From Pomphorhynchus laevis (Eukaryota > Acanthocephala > Palaeacanthocephala > Echinorhynchida > Pomphorhynchidae): a stretch of 64,000 nucleotides of DNA. The stretch is taken from NCBI GenBank assembly GCA_012934845.2, contig WNNJ02000440.1, forward strand, positions 54,716 through 118,715, given 5' to 3'. This document shows positions 53,991 to 64,000 of the stretch, in pieces. The translations under genes and the position numbers were made by a program. The notes under the pieces are model-generated. The model was given only the letters and a program-made list of their open reading frames with translations, searched no databases and was not told the origin of the DNA. The first letter of the stretch is position 1, and every line of letters begins with the position of its first letter.

Positions 53991-54961
53991 ATTTGTTTCT
54001 TTAAACGATCTAAAGATTTAAGGATTTAAAAATTGAATAATTTTAATATTTTTTTGCGATCTATCTCGAAAACAATTAATTAGATTAATTATCTACCAAT
54101 GTATTTAAGTTTAAAACGGTATCTTTAAATTATCCGAAAACCGGAGTGGCAGAATAAGATAATAAGACTTAATAAAAAAATAAATGGAAGTGTCGTTTAA
54201 CAAGAAGTCCGTTAAAAAAATAAACAGTCAGTCAACAGAAAAAATAGGTCAACAATTTCTTTGTCTTCTTCCTATTAAGGCCTAAAATCAATGGGAATCG
54301 GAGCCCCCAACCAATCCAGCACGCCGCTTTCCGATTGAACCACCCGGGGTCTTTCACCTCCAGAAGAATCCAATCGGTGCGGACGATGTTGGGTAAACGA
54401 GAGACGAGGAGCTTAAGAAACCTTAGCCTTTGCTCTGGGGGACGTCCTCTTGAGAAGAAGACTAATACCGAGATAGCCCAGGTATCCCAAAGGCGCACCT
54501 GGGTTTTCTTATTCAACGACATGCTGGGCCCGTTTCAGAGCCCACCTAGCTTTCTTCAGGATACGTTTGAGTCTATCCAGGTCGGCTTTCGCCGAACAGT
54601 TCACCGACACGGTGAACCCCAGGTATTTTACTCGACTTGTGAAGACAGGGAGCAGTTTATAGGCAAATAAGGAGGAGAGCGCAGAGATTGCTAGTCTCTT
54701 AAGTTTTTTCTTGGTCGCTGGGGAGCCATGAAAGACAACCACCTGCAATTTAGCGAAGTTTAGAACAAGGTTGGATCTAGGCAACTGGTCTTTTAATCTT
54801 AAAAAGAAGCGGCTGATATCCGAGACTACGTCTTTGCACCTGCGTCCAGTGAACAGGGCTGTGGTGTCATCAGCGTACACCACTAGACGTTGATCACGTT
54901 TAAATATTTTGAATAAATTGATGGAGGCAGCAAGATATAATATGGAAGAGAGAGGGGAGCC

Positions 54962-55471
54962 TTAAGGTACACCCGTAATAGGGTAAAACTGACGCGCATC
55001 AGGGTCGTCATCATAATAAAATCGCTTGGTGTACAGCAGTATCTCCACCCTGTTTACAATTCTCGCTGGCAACCCGAGGGACCTGAGAGAAGAGATAACA
55101 AAAGAGATGGAGATGCAATCAAATGCAGCGGAAAAATCAAGGAAAACTGCCACAGCTAGTTGATGACTGTTCTCCTGACAAAACCGATGCACTTCACCAG
55201 CTGCTGAATGAACCGAGCGACCTTTGACAAACCCATGGAAACCATGTGGGATTAAATTTCGCCTACTTAGATTATCGCAGATTCTACGCGCAAGCGTTTT
55301 GTACATCGAGTCGAGGGAATTTTGAATCGAAATGGGCCGCAGGTCTTTAGGACAAGAGACCGGATAGTTTTTAGGAATAAAAATTCTCTTGCTAATGTTG
55401 ATGCCGGCCACATCAGATGGGGAGGCTAATAGCATTGTGATGGCCACCTTCCTTCTTTGATCGGTTGTCAA
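54962..55471 (-). CDS. RT fragment of LINE family B
   Basis: 169-codon frame: QRRKVAITMLLASPSDVAGI, CPKDLRPISIQNSLDSMYKT, HGFHGFVKGRSVHSAAGEVH and AVFLDFSAAFDCISISFVIS (RT block A Asp present). It ends before the YADD block, which lies in another frame at 54509-54883. Identical to 60738-61247. Confidence 0.75.
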   Translation of the reverse strand: MTTDQRRKVAITMLLASPSDVAGINISKRIFIPKNYPVSCPKDLRPISIQNSLDSMYKTLARRICDNLSRRNLIPHGFHGFVKGRSVHSAAGEVHRFCQENSHQLAVAVFLDFSAAFDCISISFVISSLRSLGLPARIVNRVEILLYTKRFYYDDDPDARQFYPITGVP

Positions 55472-56112
55472 AAGCTGACAGAAACGAGAAGGGTGTGGAG
55501 CGACGGTTATGGAGGTGCCCGGAAGAGGCCCCTAGGCGTTGAGAATATCTGTGACAGATAAGTCTCTACTCCTGAAGTCTCCCCAAGGCGAGATTGGTTG
55601 CGGAGATTGAGTGGCTATATAGTTTTGTAGGGCAAGTGACTCTTCTAAAACTTTATCAAGGCATATTCTACCGATCCAACCCAAGGCCCTATCCCTCCGA
55701 CAAGCAAACTTTTACTTCTTGAAAATCTTCCAAAAGGAAGACAGAGAAGGGTTAAGACGAGCAATGCTCGCCCTATCTCTACTCAGCTGGAATCAATATC
55801 TGGTGCACCAGTATTTATTCGAGAGAGTCTGTTTGTCGGATGAAGAGAGATTAGGGAGGTTCGGTAGTTTTGCTAGGACCTTGTGTTTCGTCGGAGTGTG
55901 ATTGAAAATGCGATCTTTATAGGTTGTTGAAAGCAATGCGGAAGCTTGCGAAGAGAGGTAGGAATTAAATTCGGTTAAATTCTCATTACCAATTAGGGGG
56001 AAGCGTTGGATAGCAGCCTGGAAGAAAGCCACTCTGATCGGGTCAAAGTGGAATCTTCTCCGAAGCAGCGTATCCCCTTCTATACTCCAGCGAATTAGAT
56101 TATGTGATGTGG

Positions 56113-56721
56113 TCAGATGCTGTCGCGCTGCTCCGTGCAGAAGGGTTTTAACAACCACCTCTCGTGAAGCAGTAATAAGTCGAGGAGTGAATTCGTTGAT
56201 GTGCAATGAAAGGTAGGGGACGTTGATTTGTGAATAAGATAACCGTTCCCGGCTCTGCGGAGAGCAGCATTTATCCAACAACCAGTTCTGTCGTTGAAGT
56301 CACCTAGTACCATGTCATAGCCGCTATCGATAATACCATCCAGAAGGTCAAGATAATCTTTGTATTCCTTTAATAAAGAGGCATTCGGGAAGGAAACTCT
56401 TACAGTATTGTCCAAAATCTTCGCTGAATTGAACAGCACCCTGTTTGGATGAATTGATACAAACTTTCGCAAAAAAGTTGAGAAGAGATTGTGTTTCTCT
56501 ATTGGTTTTGTTGAATTGATAATGCGCAGGTTAGCTAATTTTGGAATCGGGGGTAGGAGTCCCTTATCTGCATTTAATAAACACGAAACATCACTAACCT
56601 GGTTAGAATTGTCTCCAGTAAAGGAAAGATTTGAACCAGATCGTTCATTTCTACCATATTCCACTGTAAAATCACCAAAAGTTGTAGAGCTTTGAAGCTC
56701 CGATAGCGTTTTAGCATTCAT
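56113..56721 (-). CDS. Fused ORF1-endonuclease frame of LINE family B
   Basis: 202-codon open frame. The first ~115 residues (MNAKTLSELQSSTTFGDFTV, LLPPIPKLANLRIINSTKPI, LFNSAKILDNTVRVSFPN) come from ORF1; the rest (LLDGIIDSGYDMVLGDFNDR, INAALRRAGNGYLIHKS, LLKPFCTEQ) from the endonuclease C-terminal half. In copies 1 and 2 these are separate ORFs, so an internal deletion has joined them in frame. The endonuclease lacks its N-terminal catalytic part. Identical in the copy at 61889-62497. Confidence 0.7.
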   Translation of the reverse strand: MNAKTLSELQSSTTFGDFTVEYGRNERSGSNLSFTGDNSNQVSDVSCLLNADKGLLPPIPKLANLRIINSTKPIEKHNLFSTFLRKFVSIHPNRVLFNSAKILDNTVRVSFPNASLLKEYKDYLDLLDGIIDSGYDMVLGDFNDRTGCWINAALRRAGNGYLIHKSTSPTFHCTSTNSLLDLLLLHERWLLKPFCTEQRDSI

Positions 56722-57015
56722 TTTATTCGTTAAATAAGATACTCTTCATTCATGCATTAATGAAGAGTATCGAGTAACGGAATGAAATTTTTATTTTTTT
56801 AATATAAACTAAAAAATATTTTTAACCGTGATAATTTACTCAAGAATTGTTTCACAGCTCATAGACTAGTTCAGATATTTCAGACTGGTTCAGATATTGC
56901 AATAGTCTAAAGTGATTTCATATAAGCAGGTACATATTGGAGACATTAGCTAATTTTTATCTGTGTGCTATTTCTAATCACAAAGTTCTTCATACTGAAA
57001 TATGTTAGCAATCGT

Positions 57016-57357
57016 ATTAAGAAAAGAGTAGGGCTCCTTTTAAAGAACTTTGATGCTCGTGTTCACTATTACGAATTGCAACCCTGGTAACAGCGAATTG
57101 GATTAAGAAATGAGTATGGCTCCTTTTAAAGAACTTTGATGTCTGTATTCACTATTACGGATTTTATCCTGGCAATAGCGAATCGGATTAAGAAATGAGT
57201 AGGGCTCCTTTTAAAGAACTTTAATGCCCGTATTTACTATTACTGGTTTTATCCTGGCAATAGCGAAATGGATTAAGAAAAGAGTAGGGCTCCTTTTAAA
57301 GAACTTTGATGACCGTATTCACTATTACGGATTGCGACCCTGGTAATAGTGAATTCT
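57016..57357. repeat. Minisatellite, four units of 85-86 bp
   Basis: Units start at 57016, 57102, 57187 and 57272 with ATTAAGAAA(a/t)GAGTAGGGC, then TCCTTTTAAAGAACTTT and a closing CACTATTACGGATTGC / GGTAATAG part that can pair with itself. Lies upstream (minus sense) of LINE B copy 3. Repeated at 62792-63133. Confidence 0.8.
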
Positions 57358-57605
57358 TGTATTGTGTATAATAAAGATCTGATCGAGAATAAGAATATCC
57401 CTGATGACAATTGCCTTTCAATTCAGTTAAGAATACGCAAAACTCTTTACCATTAACTGCTTTTTCATTGATTTTATAAAAAAAAGCACAATTTCCATGG
57501 ATTTCAATTGGGGCTGGTAACAATTGTAAATTCAACCTAATTAAGGAAACATGTGTTCTTTTTACGTTATTATCCTGTTCATAAGATGCATTCGCATACT
57601 AAATG
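57357..57605 (-). other. Exon-like open frame, duplicated
   Basis: After acceptor AAAAAACATTTAG the minus strand stays open for about 80 codons: YANASYEQDNNVKRTHVSLI, LPAPIEIHGNCAFFYKINEK, VNGKEFCVFLTELKGNCHQG, YSYSRSDLYYTQYKNSLLPG, ending near a possible donor GTCGCA at the start of the minisatellite. It reads like real protein, but I do not recognise it and cannot link it to another exon. Also at 63133-63381. Confidence 0.35.
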
Positions 57606-57991
57606 TTTTTTGGGTTGTCGAGGTTGTGTTTCCCAACTGATTAAGTTTTTAACTCTTTAAATTCGAATAAATCCATCGTTAAATTCGAATAAATTCACTT
57701 TACTATTTATATATTATTGTATATTTAACATATCAGTATATTATATTAAACGTTCTGTTTCATTTCTTTTTGAATTCAACGCAAGAAAAAGCTATTTATA
57801 GATCAGGGGTAGTTAACAATGCGATCGTGATTAATCGACCGCGAGGCTAATTATCCAAAACGTACATTTCATGCTGGTTGATGATATCTTTTAATGAAGA
57901 CGATATCTTTTAATCTACGATCATCAATACTTAAACACTAATAAGAAAAATAAGTTAAATATCAAAATTCGGAAAAAAGAGTTACAAATGG

Positions 57992-58198
57992 TCATTGACC
58001 GAAATGGATTTCATGGATTTTACAAATTGTATTCTCCAATTTAATAAAATTATCCAAGCTAAATTCCGTTCTATCAAATGTATTTGATTGCATAAGGTCG
58101 TACTTGATATACAACTTATATTCGATTAGATGACTAATTATTTTAGCTAATTCATAGATTACGTTCAATCCCCTGTGATTGTCTTTGTTTTCTTCCAT
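57992..58198 (-). CDS. Small ORF, 68 codons, unknown
   Basis: ATG-started frame MEENKDNHRGLNVIYELAKI, SHLIEYKLYIKYDLM, FDRTEFSLDNFIKLENTICK, IHEIHFGQ, stop. Mixed charged and hydrophobic composition looks protein-like in a very A/T-rich setting. It may be a small gene or a first exon. Identical copy at 63768-63974. Confidence 0.3.
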   Translation of the reverse strand: MEENKDNHRGLNVIYELAKIISHLIEYKLYIKYDLMQSNTFDRTEFSLDNFIKLENTICKIHEIHFGQ

Positions 58199-58224
58199 AG
58201 TTTTTAATGTAAATTGCTAGCCTG

Positions 58225-59842
58225 CATCTTTTGTTATAAACAGACTAATTTATATAATGCTATGATATGCCCAGCAGTTCAAAAGTACTGAGCTTCCCAC
58301 AATATTTAAGGGTTGGGGTAATTTAAATAAATTTACATTTTAATATCACCAATATTTTCAATTTAAACATATTAATGTTCCACCTATATATTTAATTAAA
58401 ACAATTAATTAATTCAAAAATAATTGATTAAAATACTAATTAAGAGTTCATTTATTTAAACTTAATTTTTCTAGATAAATTATGAGTATTTTTAATATTC
58501 AGAAAATTTATTACACAAAATCTGCAAATTCGTTCACATCCTAAAAATAAATTTTAATTCTTATAATATATTAATATATAACAATTACAAATTAATTGTT
58601 AATTGTTTTAATATAATATTTATAATATAATACGTCATCTTATAGTAATAAAATATATTGAATAAATAATAGCAATTTATTAATAACCGTGGAATTAATT
58701 GAAGATATTTCAAAATAAGATTAATTGTTAAAGTAAATGTATTGTTTATATTAAAATGTCTACATGAGTTATCATTTCTCAATATCAATTGAAATAAAAA
58801 TTGTCAATTTTTCTTTTTAATGCTTTGTCTTGCAAAAAATGCCGCCTAAATATCAAAAATTTCGAATTTTTTAATCATTTGTAATAAATGTAATAGCATA
58901 CAGCGTATGCTATTTTCAATTTGCTCACTACAAGGTGTATATAAATTACACAATTATTAATTATTAATTAATAATTAATTCTAATAGTTAATTATTAACT
59001 TATAAATACTATAGTATCGCAATAAATTATTAATTAATTATCGTGAATAATTAATTATAATAATTAATTATTAATTTATTAATACTATGATATTATCGCA
59101 ATAGAATTGAATTTATTTAGAGTTCGCAATAAATTATATTGCGTTTATAATAGCAATTAATTATTAATTACTGTGTAATTGATTACTTGTAATTGAATTT
59201 TTGATTAATTTTATTGCTGTTTATTTATCTTCTCTTTCCCGTAATACAATAAAATATAACAGAATTAACACAGCGTCTAATTAGACTACCTTCATAAGAT
59301 GAAATAAATTATCATCTCTATCCGATATCAATTATTTTAAACTATTATTTATCTCTAAGCTTTGTTTCTCCTTTATCTTTTCTCGCGAAAGAAATTTCAT
59401 CTTTAAAAGGCCACTTAATTATTCTATTTTATTTCCTATTATTTTATATGCCATTCGTATTACAATAAATGTAATAGAACCCGTAATAAATGTAATTTTA
59501 AAAAATAATTATTGTTTTTGGTGTTTCAGCGATTCTCCTTAATATTTATTCCTGGGCTATTCATTCAAGCATCACTTTTGAATGAAATAAAGTAAAAGCG
59601 TTTGAATTCAAAATTTAGAAAATCAAGTCATATATTTTGAATCAATTACATTGAGAAGAATCATTCAAAGTGTAGATTTTAATATGAGCTCTATAATATA
59701 GCGTGATGATGATTAATTACTCACTTAGTATAAATATTCATTGCTAAATGTTATCTTCAAAGTTAGGTAGTCTTAAGATTTCTTTAGCATCGAAAACCAC
59801 TACTTTATTGTTTAGCAATCAGCTATTAACAGAAACGGCAAT
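58225..59842. other. AT-rich upstream region of the GST gene
   Basis: No exon recognised. Long TTAATTAATTAT-type runs at 58960-59170. The last ~150 bases before the GST start contain a TATA-like tract (about 59692) and ATTAACAG at 59825-59832, ten bases before the ATG, which may act as a splice acceptor. Confidence 0.35.
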
Positions 59843-60439
59843 ATGTATCGTCTAATATATTTTGATTTCACAGGTAGAGCAGAATCGATTAGACTCTTGT
59901 TTTCTGCAGCTCAAGTGGAATTTGAAGATGTTCGCTTAACCAGTGAACAATGGCAGGCAATGAAGGACAGCACACCGACAGGGAAGTTGCCTCTTCTTGA
60001 AGTTGACGGGAAGAAATTACCCGAAAGTTGGGCGATACTGCGATTTTTGGCAAGAAAGTTCCATTTTGAAGGTTTAGATGAAATACAGTGTGCCGCAGCT
60101 GATGCCATATCTTGCTGCATAGAGGACATGTTCGCTGATGTACCTAGGATTGCTAACGGTAGAAATGATGAAGAAAAGATGAAGGCAAGAGAACATCTAG
60201 AAACGGTAGGGATCCCTCTGGGCTTTAAAAAACTTATTGCTATGAAGAAACTTTATGGCGAAGGAGATTACCTGGTCGGTAGTATACTAACATACGCCGA
60301 TATTTTGATGTATGCAATTTTTAATGTTCTAAAATATCGTTTTGGAATTAAATACGAGCTGCCGGATGAGCTAAAGGCGGTCATGAAATCAGTAGAAAGT
60401 AATCCGGGAATAGCATCCTACCTAAAGTGCAAGAAATAA
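59843..60439 (+). CDS. Glutathione S-transferase, sigma-like class
   Basis: 198-residue intact, intronless frame. The N-terminal thioredoxin-like domain (residues 1-~75) reads RLIYFDFTGRAESIRLLFSA with the catalytic Tyr at position 6, EQWQAMKDSTPTGKLPLLEV with the cis-Pro before the strand, and ESWAILRFLARKF, the glutathione-binding ES pair. The all-helical C-terminal domain contains GDYLVGSILTYADILMYAIF (the N-capping box T.aD) and ends NPGIASYLKCKK. The layout matches invertebrate sigma-class GST / prostaglandin D synthase-like enzymes (200-210 residues). It conjugates glutathione to electrophiles in the cytosol. AATAAA follows at 60530. By the duplication geometry a second copy is expected right of the window. 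Confidence 0.93.
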   Translation: MYRLIYFDFTGRAESIRLLFSAAQVEFEDVRLTSEQWQAMKDSTPTGKLPLLEVDGKKLPESWAILRFLARKFHFEGLDEIQCAAADAISCCIEDMFADVPRIANGRNDEEKMKAREHLETVGIPLGFKKLIAMKKLYGEGDYLVGSILTYADILMYAIFNVLKYRFGIKYELPDELKAVMKSVESNPGIASYLKCKK

Positions 60440-60529
60440 ACAGAACTCGAAATTTTCATCACGTCTTATGCCTAAAAGTAAAATATTTTCTTGAAAATTA
60501 TCTATATGGTTGTATCGGCTTATTTTCTA

Positions 60530-60535
60530 AATAAA
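60530..60535 (+). terminator. Poly(A) signal of the GST gene
   Basis: AATAAA 91 bases after the GST stop codon, within TTCTAAATAAAACACA. Confidence 0.6.
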
Positions 60536-60689
60536 ACACACAACAGATGAAGATGGCGAATTTATTGAATTCGTGAACGCTACAGTTTCTGTTATAAAAA
60601 TAAAATATGCTTGAATTATTTTATTGTGCCATAAATCACTGTAGAGTTTCAAAATATTTAAAATTTTTGAATTTTAAATTTCAAAAATT

Positions 60690-62526
60690 AAAATTGATGG
60701 AGGCAGCAAGATATAATATGGAAGAGAGAGGGGAGCCTTAAGGTACACCCGTAATAGGGTAAAACTGACGCGCATCAGGGTCGTCATCATAATAAAATCG
60801 CTTGGTGTACAGCAGTATCTCCACCCTGTTTACAATTCTCGCTGGCAACCCGAGGGACCTGAGAGAAGAGATAACAAAAGAGATGGAGATGCAATCAAAT
60901 GCAGCGGAAAAATCAAGGAAAACTGCCACAGCTAGTTGATGACTGTTCTCCTGACAAAACCGATGCACTTCACCAGCTGCTGAATGAACCGAGCGACCTT
61001 TGACAAACCCATGGAAACCATGTGGGATTAAATTTCGCCTACTTAGATTATCGCAGATTCTACGCGCAAGCGTTTTGTACATCGAGTCGAGGGAATTTTG
61101 AATCGAAATGGGCCGCAGGTCTTTAGGACAAGAGACCGGATAGTTTTTAGGAATAAAAATTCTCTTGCTAATGTTGATGCCGGCCACATCAGATGGGGAG
61201 GCTAATAGCATTGTGATGGCCACCTTCCTTCTTTGATCGGTTGTCAAAAGCTGACAGAAACGAGAAGGGTGTGGAGCGACGGTTATGGAGGTGCCCGGAA
61301 GAGGCCCCTAGGCGTTGAGAATATCTGTGACAGATAAGTCTCTACTCCTGAAGTCTCCCCAAGGCGAGATTGGTTGCGGAGATTGAGTGGCTATATAGTT
61401 TTGTAGGGCAAGTGACTCTTCTAAAACTTTATCAAGGCATATTCTACCGATCCAACCCAAGGCCCTATCCCTCCGACAAGCAAACTTTTACTTCTTGAAA
61501 ATCTTCCAAAAGGAAGACAGAGAAGGGTTAAGACGAGCAATGCTCGCCCTATCTCTACTCAGCTGGAATCAATATCTGGTGCACCAGTATTTATTCGAGA
61601 GAGTCTGTTTGTCGGATGAAGAGAGATTAGGGAGGTTCGGTAGTTTTGCTAGGACCTTGTGTTTCGTCGGAGTGTGATTGAAAATGCGATCTTTATAGGT
61701 TGTTGAAAGCAATGCGGAAGCTTGCGAAGAGAGGTAGGAATTAAATTCGGTTAAATTCTCATTACCAATTAGGGGGAAGCGTTGGATAGCAGCCTGGAAG
61801 AAAGCCACTCTGATCGGGTCAAAGTGGAATCTTCTCCGAAGCAGCGTATCCCCTTCTATACTCCAGCGAATTAGATTATGTGATGTGGTCAGATGCTGTC
61901 GCGCTGCTCCGTGCAGAAGGGTTTTAACAACCACCTCTCGTGAAGCAGTAATAAGTCGAGGAGTGAATTCGTTGATGTGCAATGAAAGGTAGGGGACGTT
62001 GATTTGTGAATAAGATAACCGTTCCCGGCTCTGCGGAGAGCAGCATTTATCCAACAACCAGTTCTGTCGTTGAAGTCACCTAGTACCATGTCATAGCCGC
62101 TATCGATAATACCATCCAGAAGGTCAAGATAATCTTTGTATTCCTTTAATAAAGAGGCATTCGGGAAGGAAACTCTTACAGTATTGTCCAAAATCTTCGC
62201 TGAATTGAACAGCACCCTGTTTGGATGAATTGATACAAACTTTCGCAAAAAAGTTGAGAAGAGATTGTGTTTCTCTATTGGTTTTGTTGAATTGATAATG
62301 CGCAGGTTAGCTAATTTTGGAATCGGGGGTAGGAGTCCCTTATCTGCATTTAATAAACACGAAACATCACTAACCTGGTTAGAATTGTCTCCAGTAAAGG
62401 AAAGATTTGAACCAGATCGTTCATTTCTACCATATTCCACTGTAAAATCACCAAAAGTTGTAGAGCTTTGAAGCTCCGATAGCGTTTTAGCATTCATTTT
62501 ATTCGTTAAATAAGATACTCTTCATT
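60690..62526 (-). mobile_element. LINE family B copy 4, part of the duplicated block
   Basis: Same content as copy 3 from its RT leftwards boundary to ORF1; the YADD block and C-terminal end are absent because the duplication breakpoint cuts them off. Not an independent insertion. Confidence 0.85.
61889..62497 (-). CDS. Fused ORF1-endonuclease frame, second copy
   Basis: Residue-for-residue identical to 56113-56721, copied by the segmental duplication. No separate function is implied. Confidence 0.7.
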   Translation of the reverse strand: MNAKTLSELQSSTTFGDFTVEYGRNERSGSNLSFTGDNSNQVSDVSCLLNADKGLLPPIPKLANLRIINSTKPIEKHNLFSTFLRKFVSIHPNRVLFNSAKILDNTVRVSFPNASLLKEYKDYLDLLDGIIDSGYDMVLGDFNDRTGCWINAALRRAGNGYLIHKSTSPTFHCTSTNSLLDLLLLHERWLLKPFCTEQRDSI

Positions 62527-62791
62527 CATGCATTAATGAAGAGTATCGAGTAACGGAATGAAATTTTTATTTTTTTAATATAAACTAAAAAATATTTTTA
62601 ACCGTGATAATTTACTCAAGAATTGTTTCACAGCTCATAGACTAGTTCAGATATTTCAGACTGGTTCAGATATTGCAATAGTCTAAAGTGATTTCATATA
62701 AGCAGGTACATATTGGAGACATTAGCTAATTTTTATCTGTGGGCTATTTCTAATCACAAAGTTCTTCATACTGAAATATGTTAGCAATCGT

Positions 62792-63133
62792 ATTAAGAAA
62801 AGAGTAGGGCTCCTTTTAAAGAACTTTGATGCTCGTGTTCACTATTACGAATTGCAACCCTGGTAACAGCGAATTGGATTAAGAAATGAGTATGGCTCCT
62901 TTTAAAGAACTTTGATGTCTGTATTCACTATTACGGATTTTATCCTGGCAATAGCGAATCGGATTAAGAAATGAGTAGGGCTCCTTTTAAAGAACTTTAA
63001 TGCCCGTATTTACTATTACTGGTTTTATCCTGGCAATAGCGAAATGGATTAAGAAAAGAGTAGGGCTCCCTTTAAAGAACTTTGATGACCGTATTCACTA
63101 TTACGGATTGCGACCCTGGTAATAGTGAATTCT
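62792..63133. repeat. 85-bp minisatellite, second copy
   Basis: Four units as at 57016-57357, with one substitution in the last unit (GGCTCCCTTTAAAG for GGCTCCTTTTAAAG). Confidence 0.8.
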
Positions 63134-63767
63134 TGTATTGTGTATAATAAAGATCTGATCGAGAATAAGAATATCCCTGATGACAATTGCCTTTCAATTC
63201 AGTTAAGAATACGCAAAACTCTTTACCATTAACTGCTTTTTCATTGATTTTATAAAAAAAAGCACAATTTCCATGGATTTCAATTGGGGCTGGTAACAAT
63301 TGTAAATTCAACCTAATTAAGGAAACATGTGTTCTTTTTACGTTATTATCCTGTTCATAAGATGCATTCGCATACTAAATGTTTTTTGGGTTGTCGAGGT
63401 TGTGTTTCCCAACTGATTAAGTTTTTAACTCTTTAAATTCGAATAAATCCATCGTTAAATTCGAATAAATTCACTTTACTATTTATATATTATTGTATAT
63501 TTAACATATCAGTATATTATATTAAACGTTCTGTTTCATTTCTTTTTGAATTCAACGCAAGAAAAAGCTATTTATAGATCAGGGGTAGTTAACAATGCGA
63601 TCGTGATTAATCGACCGCGAGGCTAATTATCCAAAACGTACATTTCATGCTGGTTGATGATATCTTTTAATGAAGACGATATCTTTTAATCTACGATCAT
63701 CAATACTTAAACACTAATAAGAAAAATAAGTTAAATATCAAAATTCGGAAAAAAGAGTTACAAATGG

Positions 63768-63974
63768 TCATTGACCGAAATGGATTTCATGGATTTTACA
63801 AATTGTATTCTCCAATTTAATAAAATTATCCAAGCTAAATTCCGTTCTATCAAATGTATTTGATTGCATAAGGTCGTACTTGATATACAACTTATATTCG
63901 ATTAGATGACTAATTATTTTAGCTAATTCATAGATTACGTTCAATCCCCTGTGATTGTCTTTGTTTTCTTCCAT
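63768..63974 (-). CDS. Small ORF, 68 codons, second copy
   Basis: Identical to 57992-58198, inside the duplicated block. Same uncertainty about coding. Confidence 0.3.
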   Translation of the reverse strand: MEENKDNHRGLNVIYELAKIISHLIEYKLYIKYDLMQSNTFDRTEFSLDNFIKLENTICKIHEIHFGQ

Positions 63975-64000
63975 AGTTTTTAATGTAAATTGCTAGCCTG

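Larger units (their letters stand above)
54225..56750 (-). mobile_element. LINE family B copy 3, internal-deletion derivative
   Basis: On the minus strand: a fused ORF1/endonuclease frame (56113-56721), endonuclease-RT linker (55793-56281), RT (54962-55471, then 54509-54883 with intact VYADDTTALFTGRR) and a C-terminal end (54232-54522, LEVKDPGWFNRKAACWIGWG). The middle of ORF1 and the front of the endonuclease are missing. Four or more frame interruptions. The part right of about 54914 is duplicated at 60690. Confidence 0.8.
54914..58224. repeat. Segmental duplication, first copy
   Basis: This block matches 60690-64000 at a constant offset of 5,776 bases with only two substitutions noticed by eye (near 56969 and 57290). 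Its left edge lies inside LINE B copy 3 at AAATTGATGGAGGCAGCAAG; its right edge is beyond the window in the second copy. Confidence 0.9.
60690..64000. repeat. Segmental duplication, second copy (runs off the window)
   Basis: Begins at AAATTGATGGAGGCAGCAAG directly after GST downstream sequence and matches 54914-58224 to the last base. It contains, in order, LINE B pieces (60738-61247, 61569-62057), the fused frame (61889-62497), the minisatellite (62792-63133), the exon-like frame and the 68-codon ORF (63768-63974). Confidence 0.9.

Noticed and set aside
1-64000. LTR retroelements or Polintons
   Set aside because: I found no long terminal repeats with integrase, protease or capsid motifs; all RT sequences seen are of LINE or Penelope type.

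Overview
This is an AT-rich stretch of animal nuclear DNA. It has spliceosomal introns (GT/AG, phase-consistent), AATAAA signals after stop codons, a eukaryotic ribosomal protein eS8 (RPS8) gene, a sigma-like glutathione S-transferase, and a heavy load of non-LTR retroelements. An ecdysozoan invertebrate, possibly nematode-like, fits the GST and the repeat content, but I cannot fix the phylum. I see nothing bacterial, no LTR retrovirus-like element and no CRISPR.

Layout. 0-7.5 kb: relics of Penelope-like elements (PLEs: reverse transcriptase tail, GIY-YIG endonuclease, terminal hammerhead-like motifs) around a small spliced host gene on + (963-2199) and a tentative two-exon gene on - (4437-4943). 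Two clusters of a ~305-bp tandem repeat (2545-3278 on -, 5412-6906 mostly on +) carry a complete type III hammerhead ribozyme in every unit; this is a retrozyme-like system and the most interesting content of the window. 7.6-14.8 kb: a multi-exon, divergent isocitrate dehydrogenase (IDH3/NAD-IDH-like) gene on -, too short-exoned for an ORF scan, with a MITE, a LINE relic, a SINE-like tRNA head and three copies of a dispersed repeat in its introns. 16-44 kb: a dense retroelement mosaic of three LINE families: L (CR1/L2-like), C (CR1-like, with ORF1 and ORF2) and B (I/R1/Jockey-group-like, ORF1 plus EN-RT). One C element has jumped into a B element. A terminal exon of a host gene sits at 20.65-20.77 kb. 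45.3-50.1 kb: a satellite of about 22 units of 221 bp with a partial A-B dimer organisation. 50.1-51.7 kb: a ~520-bp repeat ending in an inverted copy of its own edge. 52.0-52.6 kb: intact RPS8. 54.2-64 kb: a deleted B element with an ORF1-endonuclease fusion, an 85-bp minisatellite, two small ORFs, the GST gene, and then a nearly identical second copy of the block (offset 5,776 bp) running off the window end.

How it fits together. Host genes are few (RPS8, GST, the IDH-like gene, and three short or partial unknowns) and lie between or around mobile DNA. The autonomous elements (B, C, L, PLE) are all decayed to some degree; the best preserved frames are the 506-codon RT frame of the nested C element, the 456-codon ORF1 at 29.4 kb and the 382-codon RT frame at 17.6 kb. 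The retrozyme clusters encode no protein and would need a reverse transcriptase in trans; PLE relics lie directly beside both clusters. The 5,776-bp duplication predicts a second GST gene about 1.6 kb past the right edge.
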